Translations under genes and position numbers: made by a program
Source of the DNA: Ajuga chamaepitys
Lineage: Eukaryota; Streptophyta; Magnoliopsida; Lamiales; Lamiaceae
Length of the DNA stretch: 64,000 bases
Assembly (NCBI GenBank): GCA_958295605.1
Contig: OY282498.1
Location: 15,879,067 to 15,943,066 of the forward strand
Direction: 5' to 3'
Notes under the pieces: model-generated
What the model was told of the DNA's origin: nothing
The model's input: only the letters and a program-made list of their open reading frames with translations
The model's database searches: none
In this document: in pieces, positions 24,501 through 35,809 of the stretch
Layout of the letters: the number at the start of each line of letters is the position of its first letter
How positions within the stretch are numbered: the stretch's first letter is position 1

Positions 24501-25601
24501 ATTTTTCAGTATTTTGATTGAGCCATCATGAATCCTTAGTCTGATGTCACCTGTTCCCTTTACTGGACAGAGTTCATTGTTCCCCAGCATCACTGTTCCA
24601 GATTCCATCTCCTTGAAGTCTTCAAACCAGGATAGTTTTGGACACATATGGAAAGAACATCCTGAGTCTAGAATCCACTGTGATTCTGGATTAGACTCAG
24701 TTATGTTCAAGACTTGAGGATCTTCATTTATGGCTTCAACTGTGTCAACATTGTTGTTGGTTGAGCTGCTTGCTTTCATGGATTGTTTTTTCTTCTTAAA
24801 TTCATAGCAGTTTTTCTTCAGATGTCCAGGTTTCTTACAGTGGAAACACTTCCTGGTTTCCTTCCCTTCAGTTGTTTTTTGAGTTTGACCAGGGACCTTT
24901 TTGTTATCTGTAGAACTTGCCACTTTCTTCCCTTTCTGGAATTTCCCCTTTGTTACAAACAAGCCATCTCCAGCAGACTCTCTCCCTTCTAAGGTTAGCC
25001 TTTGCATTTCCTTTGATCTTAATGCAGATTGTACAGCAGCAAATGTAACAGTGGTGGTTCTGCCATAGAGCATGGCATCTTTTAGATGATCAAAAGATGC
25101 TGGTAGTGAATTTAGGAGTAGTATTGCTTTATCTTCATCTCCCATGGTCACTTCAACAGATTCAAGATCATCCAGTGTCTTGTTGAACTCCTCTAACTGA
25201 TCTTCAACTGGTTTCTCTTCTGAAAACCTGAATGCATACAATTTCTGTTTCAAGAAAAGTCTATTTGTCATTGACTTTTCCATGTATAATTGATCCAATT
25301 TTCTCATCACCCCAATAGCAGTTGTTTCCCTTGCCACTTCCCTTAACACCTTGTCTGAGAGGCAGAGAATGATGATGCTATGAGCCCTTTCTTGTATTTC
25401 CAGGGCTTTCTCATCAATATCAGCTTTCTTGGGATCATCTTCTATTTCCTTTCCTGGATCACTGCTACTGGAGCTTCGTTTGGATTCCTTCAAAGCAGCT
25501 GAGAGTCCTTGTTGCACTAGCATTGCCTTTATTTTCAGCTTCCATAGTCCATAGTCATTCTTACCGGTAAATTTTTCTGTCTCCAGCTTTGCAATCGACA
25601 T
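21591..25601 (-). pseudogene. copia gag-pol polyprotein with two in-frame stops
   Basis: The chosen start is the ATG at 25601-25599 (MSIAKLETEKFTGKNDYG), since the upstream frame has no better start. The polyprotein is one frame of about 1336 codons broken only by TAG at 23420-23418 and TAG at 23285-23283, both between integrase and RT. Domains: gag, zinc knuckle CFHCKKPGHLKKNC near 24850, protease LDSGCSFHMCP near 24650, integrase with LRTDNGLEF and NPQQNGVIERMN, RT with LLLYVDDMLVAS near 22570, and RNase H with CDSQSALHL near 21805. All visible catalytic motifs are present. The two stops probably prevent full expression. Confidence 0.93.
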
Positions 25602-25634
25602 TCTGGCAGATTCTTCAACTCGTGTGATCGTCTT

Positions 25635-25652
25635 TTCCCACGGACGGCGCCA
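25635..25652 (-). other. primer binding site of the minus-strand copia
   Basis: Minus strand TGGCGCCGTCCGTGGGAA, two bases after the 5' LTR. It is the same motif as in the gypsy element of this window. Confidence 0.7.
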
Positions 25653-25654
25653 CT

Positions 25655-26431
25655 TGTTAATCAAGACTCAGAAATCAAGCAAGAACAAGACACAAAACTC
25701 ACTCAACACTACAAGATTCACAACTTGTGTATGAAAATGAAAAATGAATCTAAAACTGAAAACAAACAGCACACAAGACTTTACGTGGTTCGGTTTGTTA
25801 AACCTACATCCACGGGTGACAATGCCTTCACCAATTCACTAATCACTCAATTGTTTTACAAGAGAATTATACAATCAAGCTCTCAAGAGAAAGTAACCCC
25901 ACTATTTCTAGCTCTACTTCTCTAACTCTTGTATATCTCTAACTCTACCAATTGAGAACTCTTGAGTGGTTACAAATGTGTATATATATCATGTATGTAG
26001 CTCAGAAACCGACTATCTACACTTAATGGCTCTGAAACAGAAAAATAAGAAAAACAGAATCTGGAAACTGTCAACATCAGTCTGCAACGGTTTTGGACTC
26101 TTTTGACAACAGTTTTGGAACCCTTTAACAACGGTTTTGATCCTGAAACTGATTTTCCCACCAAAAACGGTTTTAACTGATTTTGTGCTATTTCCAGATT
26201 CTGTTTGCTTCATTCTGATTCCAGTAATTCCAAAAGCATAGGAGTTGTGAAGCCACACTCAATTCTTAGCTCACAACATAAAATACGAGTAGGGTTCAAC
26301 ATCCCTTCGAACTGGTATAAAATAATTTAGCTCCAAGTCATCTACAATTTTACATAAAAACACAACTTGGAGTATTTGACTTTAACGTGCAGATAGGTAG
26401 AAAAATAACGGTGCATAATAAATAAAATACA
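25655..26431 (-). repeat. 5' LTR of the minus-strand copia
   Basis: 777 bp, near-identical direct copy of 20693-21469. Confidence 0.92.
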
Positions 26432-27330
26432 ATATGATCACATTCCTAGAAATGTAAATAATGCACAATTTTGATTTATCGGCAAGTGTGGTTGCTACTA
26501 AGGTGGGTACAAATCATTACTGTATTATTTGGTATTTTTTTAATACTTAATGATTTTAAGTAAAAACGTCCATTTGTGATTGAGAAGCTGACTAAGAAGA
26601 AGATTGTTGTTGATGGAATAAAGAGCACAAAATTAGGTACAGTGAATGGGGGTATATCAAGTGCTCAACATATAATACTGAAGAAATAATTGTGAGCGAA
26701 TTTTTTGTTTATTTAGCTATAAGTTTGTAGATTGTTGTATTCATTTGGGTTAATTTGCACTTTTTTTTTTCTAGGTTGCACATCCGAAGGTTGTTTGTCA
26801 TCTATCGATTGACAATGATGAAGATGTTTTAGTCGATATTGACCCTTGGAGAGTAAATGTTGGTACCAACCTCATCTTCCAAAGATTCAAGGTCCGACTA
26901 CGTACTTACAATTTTAGATGGGCCAGCCTCCCTTCCAAACTAGGGGTGCATGGGTCCAATATCATACAATTATAGCTCCAATGCTCAGGAGGAAACTCAG
27001 AAGAACATTATCTTAGATTGGCGAGGGAGGGCAGGGGTAAGAAGTACTTGGATTTGTCCTCTCAACTTAGCAAGAAGATTGATAAGGGAAAGAGGAAGGC
27101 CAACCTTTTTTTATTAAGGGCCAAGAAGAAAAATCTACTTTTGTTATTTGTAATTATTTTGCTCAAGTTTGACCTTCGGATAGACTTTTCTTTTTGTTGT
27201 CTGGTGAAGTTTAGAACTAGTGGAAGGGCAAATCTGCATTTTGGAGCTGCTTAGATTTTGTTTTTGGGGGTACATGAGTGCAAATGTGCACTTTGAAATT
27301 TGGACACTTTAATGTACCAAAAATTCCATT
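26432..27330 (+). other. gene-like remains, unassigned
   Basis: Stretches such as RPFVIEKLTKKKIVVDG (about 26568-26620), VVCHLSIDNDEDVLVDIDPWR (about 26790-26855) and the 78-codon frame at 27018-27254 look exon-like and are separated by T-rich, intron-like DNA. I recognise no domain. They could be the 3' exons of the MULE or captured host sequence. Confidence 0.3.
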
Positions 27331-27899
27331 TTTTTAAACCAATAATTTCCATATAAAATATGCTGAAGGTCATCCCTTCTGTAATGTATTGTGTTCCTAT
27401 CTGTAGATTATATGGTTTTCATCTCATATTTCACCATCTTTTGTTACCATCTTTATACTCAATTCAATATACACATTGCCGCAATAACGTCAAAATACAA
27501 TATTCAAAACATGCATTGCTCAACTCACGCCAACATACAAGATTCAAGTTGCATCAAGTAACTGAACAAACAATCTACATAGTTTCTTTAAATATCCAAT
27601 CTTAAATAATCGAACAAACATATTACATATAAGGAGCTTAATGTTGTTGAAATCAAGTCAACTTCCACTTAAATCTAATGCATTCCATACACCACAACAA
27701 AACATAAATTCAATCTTCAATCTTATTACATCAAGAATAAATTCAACATGGCATCCAAAATATATATACTCAACATTACATCTAATTTTCCTACCACAAA
27801 AAAACTACTTCAATTGATCATCTTCATAGTCATATTAGTAACATCACCAAACTAGATACAATCAATGCTCAACAGAACAAAAACAAAAAAATAACTAGA
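27331..27899. other. no gene seen
   Basis: AT-rich DNA with many CA and ATT tracts. The only frame of note (27360-27605) has no recognisable features. Confidence 0.5.
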
Positions 27900-28300
27900 A
27901 ACCTTTTTCACAAACCATTTCAGTAATTTTTGGTCCTCATTTACCCTCAATCCTCTCTGCTTAAGGACTCCAACAACTACATTTTCATCGAGCTTTTTCA
28001 ATTCATTTCCGATTGACTTGAATTGCAACAACCTCTTCTTCTCCTCTAGTTTATCAATCTCAAGTTATAGAATTCTATTAATCTCCTAATGCCTTTGATT
28101 AACAAAACACCATATTTTGGTTCTCTGCCCGTAGTTCATTTGTTCTTCTCAAGAAACCTATCATTAGTATCTTACTTCAACCAAAAAGTGGAGGGTCAAT
28201 CCACCAGAAACATTTGCAATACCCTTCATTCTGCAAAAATAGGCGGCCATTACATTATAAATTTAAGCTAATTTGCATTTCTCCATTGACATTCAACACA
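27900..28300 (-). pseudogene. GRF-type zinc-finger gene relic
   Basis: On the minus strand near 28170-28225 a frame reads NEGYCKCFWWIDPP, matching the C-terminal half of plant GRF zinc fingers (C-x-FxWxDPP pattern). It is followed by a leucine/lysine-rich helix (KLEEKKRLLQFKSIGNELKK near 27990-28050), as in the GRF-plus-coiled-coil proteins common in plants. Frames shift at least twice and the first cysteines are not visible, so it is a relic. Homology is by eye only. Confidence 0.45.
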
Positions 28301-28439
28301 AATAAAACATACCAGGTAATTTGGGAACTCTGTCGTGCTTTTTGGGAGTTGAAGTAGTACCGTGCTAGGAGAATTTCTTCCGCTTTCAACACAAGTATAT
28401 TATTGACTTATTGCAGCGGCACAATCTAGATGGTGTAAA

Positions 28440-29205
28440 CCACTACATAGGCCTATGCAAGCATGATCTCCTAAGAATTCTGTATGTTCTATTGTCAAAC
28501 TGAGTATTGTCGTGCAATTGGTGCATTGCAGTATTTCACTTTAACTCGGCCAGATATCTCCCTCACTATAAATCTCCTTGCCCAACCCATGTCGAGCCTC
28601 ACCAATCATCATCGGGCTGCTGTTAAATGTCTTTTTCGCTATTTAAAAGACACACTACATCAGGAGTTGTTACTCCAAAAACCTACTGATATCTCCTTAA
28701 CAACGTTTTCCGGTTCAGACTTTGGAGGAGATTCCTCGGGCGGAAAGTCAACATCAACGTATACCATATTTCTTAGGCCTATTATGGTGCTCTCGTAAAC
28801 CGAATAATGTGGCTCTGTCCTCGATTGAAACAGAGTATCGCGCGCACTAGTTTCTGCTACTGCTGACATATGTTGGCTAACATATCTTTTCCATGATCTT
28901 GGCATCCTCTCTAGTACCACACCTAAGCTGCTATGCGATAATATCAATGCCATTTAGCTAGCAGTTTATATAGTACTTCATTTGAGAATGAAACCCATCA
29001 TAATTGACATACACTTTGTCCAGCATCTCACTGACAAGGGTCTTTCACAAAGTATCAATATCAACACGATGAATCAACTAGCTGATATCTTGACCAAATC
29101 ACTGCACCCCCGTTGCGGTTTGAGCTCCTACGATCCAAAATCTCCTTTGTTGATGGAACGTCAATTTTGCGGGGGCATATTAGGTAACGTTCTAGAGAAG
29201 GTCCT
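28440..29205 (+). pseudogene. third copia pol fragment (RT end and RNase H)
   Basis: Reads YCRAIGALQYFTLTRPDIS and HHRAAVKCLFRYLKDT, then RNase H remains (GKSTSTYTIFL), MKPIIIDIHFVQHLTDKG and QLADILTKSLHP. These are the conserved copia RT tail and RNase H motifs in order. There are at least two frameshifts and stops near 28796. No LTRs were identified nearby, so it is a truncated old copy from a lineage different from the other two copias here. Confidence 0.85.
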
Positions 29206-29875
29206 TCTAGATGATATCTTGAAAGTTTGTAATTATGTTTTCCTGACATCATTCCCCATTATCTTGGGAGATGGATTTGCTATAGATAGTTTGTACGTGC
29301 ATGTATGCATATATATGGCGTAATGCCCATGAATTTAGTTAATCAATTGCCAATTCTATTTCTCTATAGGCATATCATGATTGATTTTGGTCAATTAAGA
29401 AGTTCTAGCAAAAAATATTCTTAAATTTGACAAATTCTTTTATAGAGGGGGACTAAATTAAAAAAGTAAATAATGGTGGGACCATTATCATTAAAGCAAA
29501 TAATTATGTGTCCACCAATAATGATTTTTTGTCCCACAAATTGCTCTCTCTCTCTCTCTCACACATACACACACACTTTCATCATGTTCTAATTTATATT
29601 TAATTTACCCGATTTAGATTAACTTAATTGAATTTTTGAAAAGTTCAGATTGCAGTTTATGAAAAATCTAGTAGATTACAACTTGAACCCCAAATAATTT
29701 ATTATATTATCATATGTTTGGTTTATCATACATATTATTACAGACACTAATCTGAAGAATAGTTTGTTTTTATTTACCATTGAAAATTTTAAGCTCAACA
29801 CTAGATCTCCTTCTCTCTCTACATTGAACCCAGTTTTGGTTGGAAACATAGAGTTGATAAGCCTTGAGCAGCAAG
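29206..29875. other. spacer with a (TC)n(AC)n tract
   Basis: Non-coding, AT-rich, with a CT/CA microsatellite at 29543-29576. It includes the 3' flank of the RING gene, where untranslated transcript would lie; no clear poly(A) signal was assigned. Confidence 0.5.
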
Positions 29876-30463
29876 CTACGTAGTTGAAGACGTTGTAGTA
29901 GGATGAAGCAAAGCATAATCATGTCGACAATCAGGACAACGGGAGTCTCTAGTGGCCATCCACGTGAGCACACAGTCCTTATGATACCCATGCCCACATG
30001 CAGGAAGCATCACTACACTCTCCCCTTGTTCCAATTCTTCCAAGCATATATGGCACTCACTGAAACGGAACTCCGACGTGCCAAACATTACCACCGGAAA
30101 GGTTTCGATTATGCGTTTGTCCAGCTTCCTTGTTGCCTCCACCGTCACGATGTATTCATCTGTTGCCGCTTCTGCTGTTGCTTCATTACTAGTGCTACTG
30201 TTATTTGCCCGTTTTCTTAGGTAGTTGCAGATGACGACTGCCGCCATTATTACAAAGTAGCCCACAATGGGGATTATAGCTTCTTTATATCTTGATCCAC
30301 CTTCTCTTTGATCCTCGTCGTAGTCATATAACTCCGTTGCTTTTGTAGGGTTTAGGAACAACACGAGTACACTGATTGATGATGCAGCTAGGTAAACCTG
30401 AATCAACTCACAATTCAGATATTTACTAGCAGCTATCAAAATGATATAATTTTCATGTTCCAA
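29876..30463 (-). CDS. membrane RING-H2 finger protein (ATL-like E3 ubiquitin ligase)
   Basis: 195 codons. Residues about 62-80 (IIPIVGYFVIMAAVVICN) are a clear membrane segment, and 22-38 may be another. Residues 114-122 (KLDKRIIETFP) resemble the GLD motif of ATL proteins. The RING-H2 spans C137-C179 with C137, C140, C156, H158, H161, C164, C176, C179 and the conserved W168, so all eight zinc ligands are present. By family knowledge such proteins recruit an E2 and ubiquitinate substrates at membranes. The length and layout fit ATL, but the N-terminus is uncertain: a splice-acceptor-like CAG lies just before residue 23, so the first 22 residues could be intron and a true first exon lie upstream. 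It is the only intact, ordinary-looking host gene in the window. Confidence 0.75.
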   Translation of the reverse strand: MEHENYIILIAASKYLNCELIQVYLAASSISVLVLFLNPTKATELYDYDEDQREGGSRYKEAIIPIVGYFVIMAAVVICNYLRKRANNSSTSNEATAEAATDEYIVTVEATRKLDKRIIETFPVVMFGTSEFRFSECHICLEELEQGESVVMLPACGHGYHKDCVLTWMATRDSRCPDCRHDYALLHPTTTSSTT

Positions 30464-32055
30464 AAATATAACTTTGTTCTATAGGATGAAGAAAAAATCT
30501 ACAAAGCTCGATTCATTTTTTTTTTTTTTTAAATTTGGAAAAAAAGAAACTTGTCTTAAAATAAAACCAGTTATAGGTTTGGCCCTAATTATTATATTAA
30601 CATAGAAATATAACATAGGAAGCACATGCACAACCATTAAACCTAACACTTAAATTAATAAAAAGAGTTAGGCATATGAAGAAAGTGCTAGTTGGGGAAA
30701 ATTTCAGTTTTGGTCTAGTTAGAATAAGGTTAAAATTTAGTTAGTCTTACTTTTTTTCATTTATATTATCACGTTTCCTTATTTATTACTTTCGGTCTTA
30801 GGTTTTCAATTTTGATCACCTATAATGACCATTAACAGCCGTTTGAAATCAAGCTTATCAAACTCATTATTTTCAGTAAATCGCAAAAAAAGTCGATAAA
30901 ATAAGGCAGACACACAACCAAGGGTTCATCAAACTCAACAAGACGACCAACTGTGGATAATTAATGGAAAGCTACACTTTTTCATATACCAAACAACATA
31001 TATAAGTAAATCCCACAAGACATGGACAAATGCAAAATGCCAAAATAAACTAAACCACATTACATATATAATTTCGAATGAATTAGAGATTCAAATGGGA
31101 GAAGAGGCCGCTGCCGTGCTGCTTTTATTCTCTCTTTCTTAATTTCTTTCTCCTTTTTTTTTTTTCGTCCAAAAATGTCTACAACAACTTAATACCTGAG
31201 ACCAAAACTGAAAATTTGAAACTAAAAAAAAAAAAAAAATCAAACTTAGAACTATAAATGAATAGAATGGACTAAAAATGAAAAAATTCCGCTATATTGT
31301 GACCTCTCAACTAAGGTACTATGCGTCCAATTATTACGCACTGACGTAGAAATGTTCATACTAATGTTATGGATTAAGATTCAGTGCAGTACTGCACAAG
31401 TACTGTCAAAGCCCTCTATACCTTTTTATCACTTTTTCTTTAATTGTAAAAATGATGAAAATTTAGTGCAACTGCACCATGCAGTTACAACACTTAATCT
31501 GTATCCTAATGTTATACTATCCATCATCTAAATAGTATTGTTAACATTACAAAGAAAAATTGGTTTTTTTCTAGACAATTATAACTAATCTTAAATAATG
31601 AATATTTGTTACAACTTTACTATTAAAGATAAGATGTCGTCACTATTAGTCATCTCAATAACTCGGATGCAAATAATATACTTGAGACAACAAAAATTGT
31701 CTCAAATATTTTTTGCAACTACTTATCTTTAAATGTAGTCTTAAAATAATCTCAAATACTTTGTAAAAATTTTATGACAACAAATAATAAAAAAATAATT
31801 TATTATTAACGGCCACAGTTATAATCTCAAAAAATGTATCACAACCGTCATTTTTAATTCCAGTGTAATTTTATTAAATACAAGGAGCTATGATATATGT
31901 CACGGGGCCCAGATGGGTATAAACGAGGTAAATGTAAATGATAAAAAAATCACTACTTATAATAGTACATTTTATTATTTGTAGTAATAGTACAATCTTA
32001 ATATATCATATTTGCATAAATAGTACATCAGTATTCATCATTTGCATAAATAGGT
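30464..32055. other. intergenic, AT-rich; possible CACTA-like remnant
   Basis: No gene recognised. At about 31600-31866 the minus strand begins CACTGGAATTAAAAATGACGG and repeats short GACAACAA/TTGTCTCAAA motifs, which may be the eroded end of a CACTA-type element. I see no partner end, so the call is weak. Confidence 0.25.
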
Positions 32056-32271
32056 CTTCCTCCGTCCCAACCCAATTTACCTACCTTGATCGAATACAGA
32101 GGTTAAGAAAAAACAGATTTTATGGAATTTTTGACTTTTTTAAAGATGGAGATTGAATGTGGAGATTTTGAGGGTGAAGATTATAAGAGAAATTTATCAT
32201 TTACGGGTTGACAAATTAGATTGGGACAAACAAAAAAGAAAAGTAGACAAATTAGAGCGGGACAGAGGGAG
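32056..32271. mobile_element. Stowaway-type MITE
   Basis: 216 bp with inverted ends CTTCCTCCGTCCC (left) and GGGACAGAGGGAG (right), the Stowaway/mariner MITE signature. TA follows the right end; the left TA has decayed. Confidence 0.75.
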
Positions 32272-33004
32272 TACATCAATGTTCACCGGTTAATATCTAA
32301 AGTGCATCGGATACCGAAATTTATTAAAATTAAAAAAGTATTTCTTGAGTATCTCGAACCTCGTTTGAATCTTAACTATGTTACTTATCCTTAAGTACAC
32401 TGGCACATATTTTAGATCCGAGTAATTCAAATTAGAGGATGAAATTATAAAAATATATCATTGTTTATACTGAAAAATATTACTTGTTTTTGAAAGAAAG
32501 ATATTACTTTTCAGCATAATACACTTTATATAAGGCTCTCATGTACACCAAGTACACGGTGCAGTCTAAATTGAGTATCATGATTATGCTTCAAGGTATT
32601 ACTTATTTGGAATAAATGAATTATAGTATATTTATTCAGAACGAGTAATATCGTTAAACATAAACATTAATACCTTTTCAACATGATACATTTATGCAAA
32701 ACATGTAATACCTTTAGGCATAAGCATTAAGACATTTTTATGAAAATGTGTCATGGCCCAACTCGAATTGCATGGATCTAACTGGTGCACAAGAAACCTA
32801 CTCTTTTGTAACACATTTCAGCATAAAAATTAATATTGTTTTCAGGATGACACTTTTTTTGTCCCTTCAATATATATAAATAATAAATTTTCATGAAAAA
32901 TTATGCATAATTCGAATTGTACGGATTCGTACAAGAGAACTAGTCTATCTGTATATATAACTTCTTAACAGTAGGTTTTTTAACACCCATTAGGAAAAAA
33001 TTAA
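32272..33004. other. no gene seen
   Basis: AT-rich. Short repeats of TAATACTTTT and of GCATAA(G/A)CATTAA type occur near 32640-32740; nothing else was assigned. Confidence 0.4.
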
Positions 33005-33203
33005 GGGTCCGCTTGGTTGTAAATCATTAATGACAATGGTAATGAGTATGAATGAGGGGTTAATCATACTATGGAATAATGTGGGAGAAGTTGTTAATAA
33101 AATGGGATATTGATTAATTTTTTTATTATGTACAAACATCATAAATAAAAATGAATCCTCATCATTCCCTTCTCTATCCCTAAATACTCCAATCAAGCGA
33201 GCC
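33005..33203. mobile_element. Tourist-like (PIF/Harbinger) MITE
   Basis: 199 bp with ends GGGTCCGCTTGGTTG and, inverted, GGCTCGCTTGATTGG. It is flanked by the 3 bp duplication TAA (33002-33004, 33204-33206). There is no coding capacity. Confidence 0.7.
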
Positions 33204-33844
33204 TAAAAAAATAATCCATCTTTTGTCTTATCACGGAATTTTTAACTTCTACACAAAGTGAAGAATGAAAATTTTACAACGTCGTTTAGGGTATGTCTAT
33301 ATAGATGTAGAGTACGTGAAAAATCTATTCTTTAAAAGTTTGATTGTATAAATTTTAAAATTTAATATTTATTTTGGAATAAAATGTATAAAATTTATAG
33401 TTCAATCATACTTAAAAAGTGATTATAATATATGACAAATAAAAAAATATAACAATTGAAATTGGAGTGGTTTGTGCCTCGTTTGGACAGGCTAATCCAT
33501 TAACACACATAGCCAGAATAAATCACGCAAAACAATATTGAGGAAGTAAAAGAAAAAACTGAACAATTATTTGCCCTTTCTTTTTTAAGCTAAATTAAAA
33601 ATAGGCACATCCACTACAAACAACATATATATCCCTTGATCAAATAGTTCTGCAAAAATCACTATCTTATTTATTTAAAACACTATTTTTTTTTTCACTC
33701 CCCGGCTCTGCAAAATACCTTTTTTACAAGTAAAATATCAAATTAAATAATCTAAATAGAAAATTTCAGCATATCATATGTATGTACCATTGTTCGATAT
33801 CCCACCATAGAAAGCCAAAATTAACATATCAAAAGATGTATGGA
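33204..33844. other. no gene seen
   Basis: AT-rich spacer between the Tourist MITE and the SINE-like sequence. Confidence 0.5.
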
Positions 33845-33965
33845 AAGATAAAGTTGGATACTCAAGTGGTAGATTCTCTACTACATATGTATTTAGTTTT
33901 GGGTTCAAGTCGTCTTGGAAGAGGAGAGGATTTTTTTTTTTTCGTTCTTAGATTAGGAGAAATTC
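33845..33965 (+). mobile_element. tRNA-derived SINE-like sequence
   Basis: An A-box-like TACTCAAGTGGTAG near 33860 is followed about 45 bases later by a B-box-like GGGTTCAAGTC (33901-33911), then a short tail and an 11-13 base T run. This is the layout of a plant SINE with internal Pol III promoter and simple 3' end. Length is near 110 bp; no target duplication was confirmed. A tRNA gene is unlikely because no cloverleaf closes. Confidence 0.5.
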
Positions 33966-34984
33966 AAAAGAATGTATGAGAAAAAACTACAAAATCCAAG
34001 GACTAATTTTGACTAGGTGACAGGCTCTAATGGGCAATTCAAATTTCTTTTTTCAAATTTCCCTGCGTAATAACACATATGGAGCAATCAACCTCATTTA
34101 ATCTTCGATAAAACGCTAGACTTTAGTTTGTTACCCGACTAAGAACCTATCAAACAGGAGAAACCTTATTAATTAAATCCAGGAATCTCGCGTCAAAATA
34201 AATTTAACCTGGAAACTGTTGTGACGAGTAGATTTGTGGTTGCAGGAACCCATAAAACGCAGGTATTAGTTAATACTGTATATCTTCACAAATAAAATGG
34301 ATCCAGTTTTCCCTTCATCTCTTTTTCCAAAAACTGAAAAACAAAAGAAAAAGAAAAAAAAATCTCTATCGCAGAAGCTGAAAAATTTCGAGTCACTTCC
34401 AATTTATAGAGAATTTTTTGGTGATAATCATAAGTTATATTTTTAGCATTTGTTGGTTAGAAATCATCGACATTGTCTAGATAGATGCAAGCATAACTTA
34501 GTATATTATGATTGTCGATTCTTTCTATGATGGGACACAAGGGAGACATATTAGATCATGACGGATGTACATTCAAAATCATCATTTTTTTTGCCTCAGA
34601 GACGCACATATTTTAGACCATAATTTATTATTTTTCTTTGAGAAGGAAAAGGAAATTTTGATTTTTTTAAGTTATTTAATATCACTTTTTAATTACTTTT
34701 AGAAATAATTAACTTTTGTAAAAGATATGACATGACTTATTGTTGTTGCTCCCACAATAGTTCCCTTATTAGTGATTACATGTCATGTCAACTAAAATAT
34801 TTGGAACGACTAATTTGTTTATTATTCTAAAAGGTCTATTTTGTTGGAAAAAAAACTTTGTTGACCCAGAGGGTTATCGACCCACTAATTTAAAATAATT
34901 AAAAAATGGAATCATTAATGGTTTACACAATACATTCATTCGTCTAAGTCTTCACTAATTAATTATTATTGTGTAACTAATATA
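33966..34984. other. no gene seen
   Basis: AT-rich spacer without recognised features. Confidence 0.5.
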
Positions 34985-35502
34985 CCTATTGATCAACATT
35001 TTTCTCAAGGCACGTACAAGGTGGCAACGTTGCCAGCTTTATTCTTTCAAGGCACAGGGCCAGAGCCTCCAAGATGACAGGGAAAGCCATGTCATTGATG
35101 TGAAGCTTCTTGGTTTCTGCTATACTAGATTGCAAGAAGGAGATATTGTTAGAGTTATAAACCATTTATTTTGATTTGTGAAACTAAAATAATAACACAT
35201 AACATATAAAGTTTCTAACCCTTGTGCATTTGGTTCATATCTTTTTATTTCGCTTGGACAAGCTTTTTATTTTTTGCTCGCATTCGTTTTCTTTGCTTCT
35301 TCAAGTGAATTCTCATTTCTTCTCAAGTGAATCTTCATTTCTTCTCAAGTGATAAACAGATGTCAGAGTGCCCTATGGACTTGACAACATTGTTGCTTGC
35401 ACTGAGCGCTGATTTAAATGTATGACACTCCAACTTGTTCTGTTTGATTTCTATAGCTCTGCAAACATAGGTATAACTCTAATCAATTGTTATGTTATTA
35501 AG

Positions 35503-35765
35503 CAGTGTTGTTATAACCGAAATGAAGATTAAATCGGTGTTGCTATTAAATGGCGATTAACCGATTGATCTGGTTCAACTGGAGGTCTAACCGTTTTATT
35601 GAAAAATGATTATTTTTTACTATAATTTGTAATATATTGTACTTCATTAACAAAAATAACTAATAAAGAATATATAAAAAGGTTTTATCCAAAAAAGCAT
35701 TTGTCTCGTCCTTCGAGATTCCTACCAAGACTCTCCAGAAAAGATAATAATGTTTTTTCTTTAAT

Positions 35766-35809
<44 letters not shown>

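Larger units (their letters stand above)
20693..26431 (-). mobile_element. young Ty1/copia retrotransposon, nearly intact
   Basis: Two 777 bp LTRs (20693-21469 and 25655-26431) differ by eye at only about two bases (near 20711/25673 and 20888/25850), so this is the youngest LTR element here. The minus-strand order is LTR, PBS, gag-protease-integrase-RT-RNase H, PPT, LTR. LTR ends are TG...CA. The flanking 5-mers do not match (ACATA left, ATATG right), which suggests a rearrangement at one end. The domains resemble those of the plus-strand copia (Tork-like). Confidence 0.93.

Noticed and set aside
28440..29323. Possible intact gene on the plus strand
   Set aside because: The motifs are copia RT and RNase H with shifts and stops; it is a relic.
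33845..33965. tRNA gene
   Set aside because: A/B-box-like motifs exist but no acceptor, D or anticodon stems can be closed.
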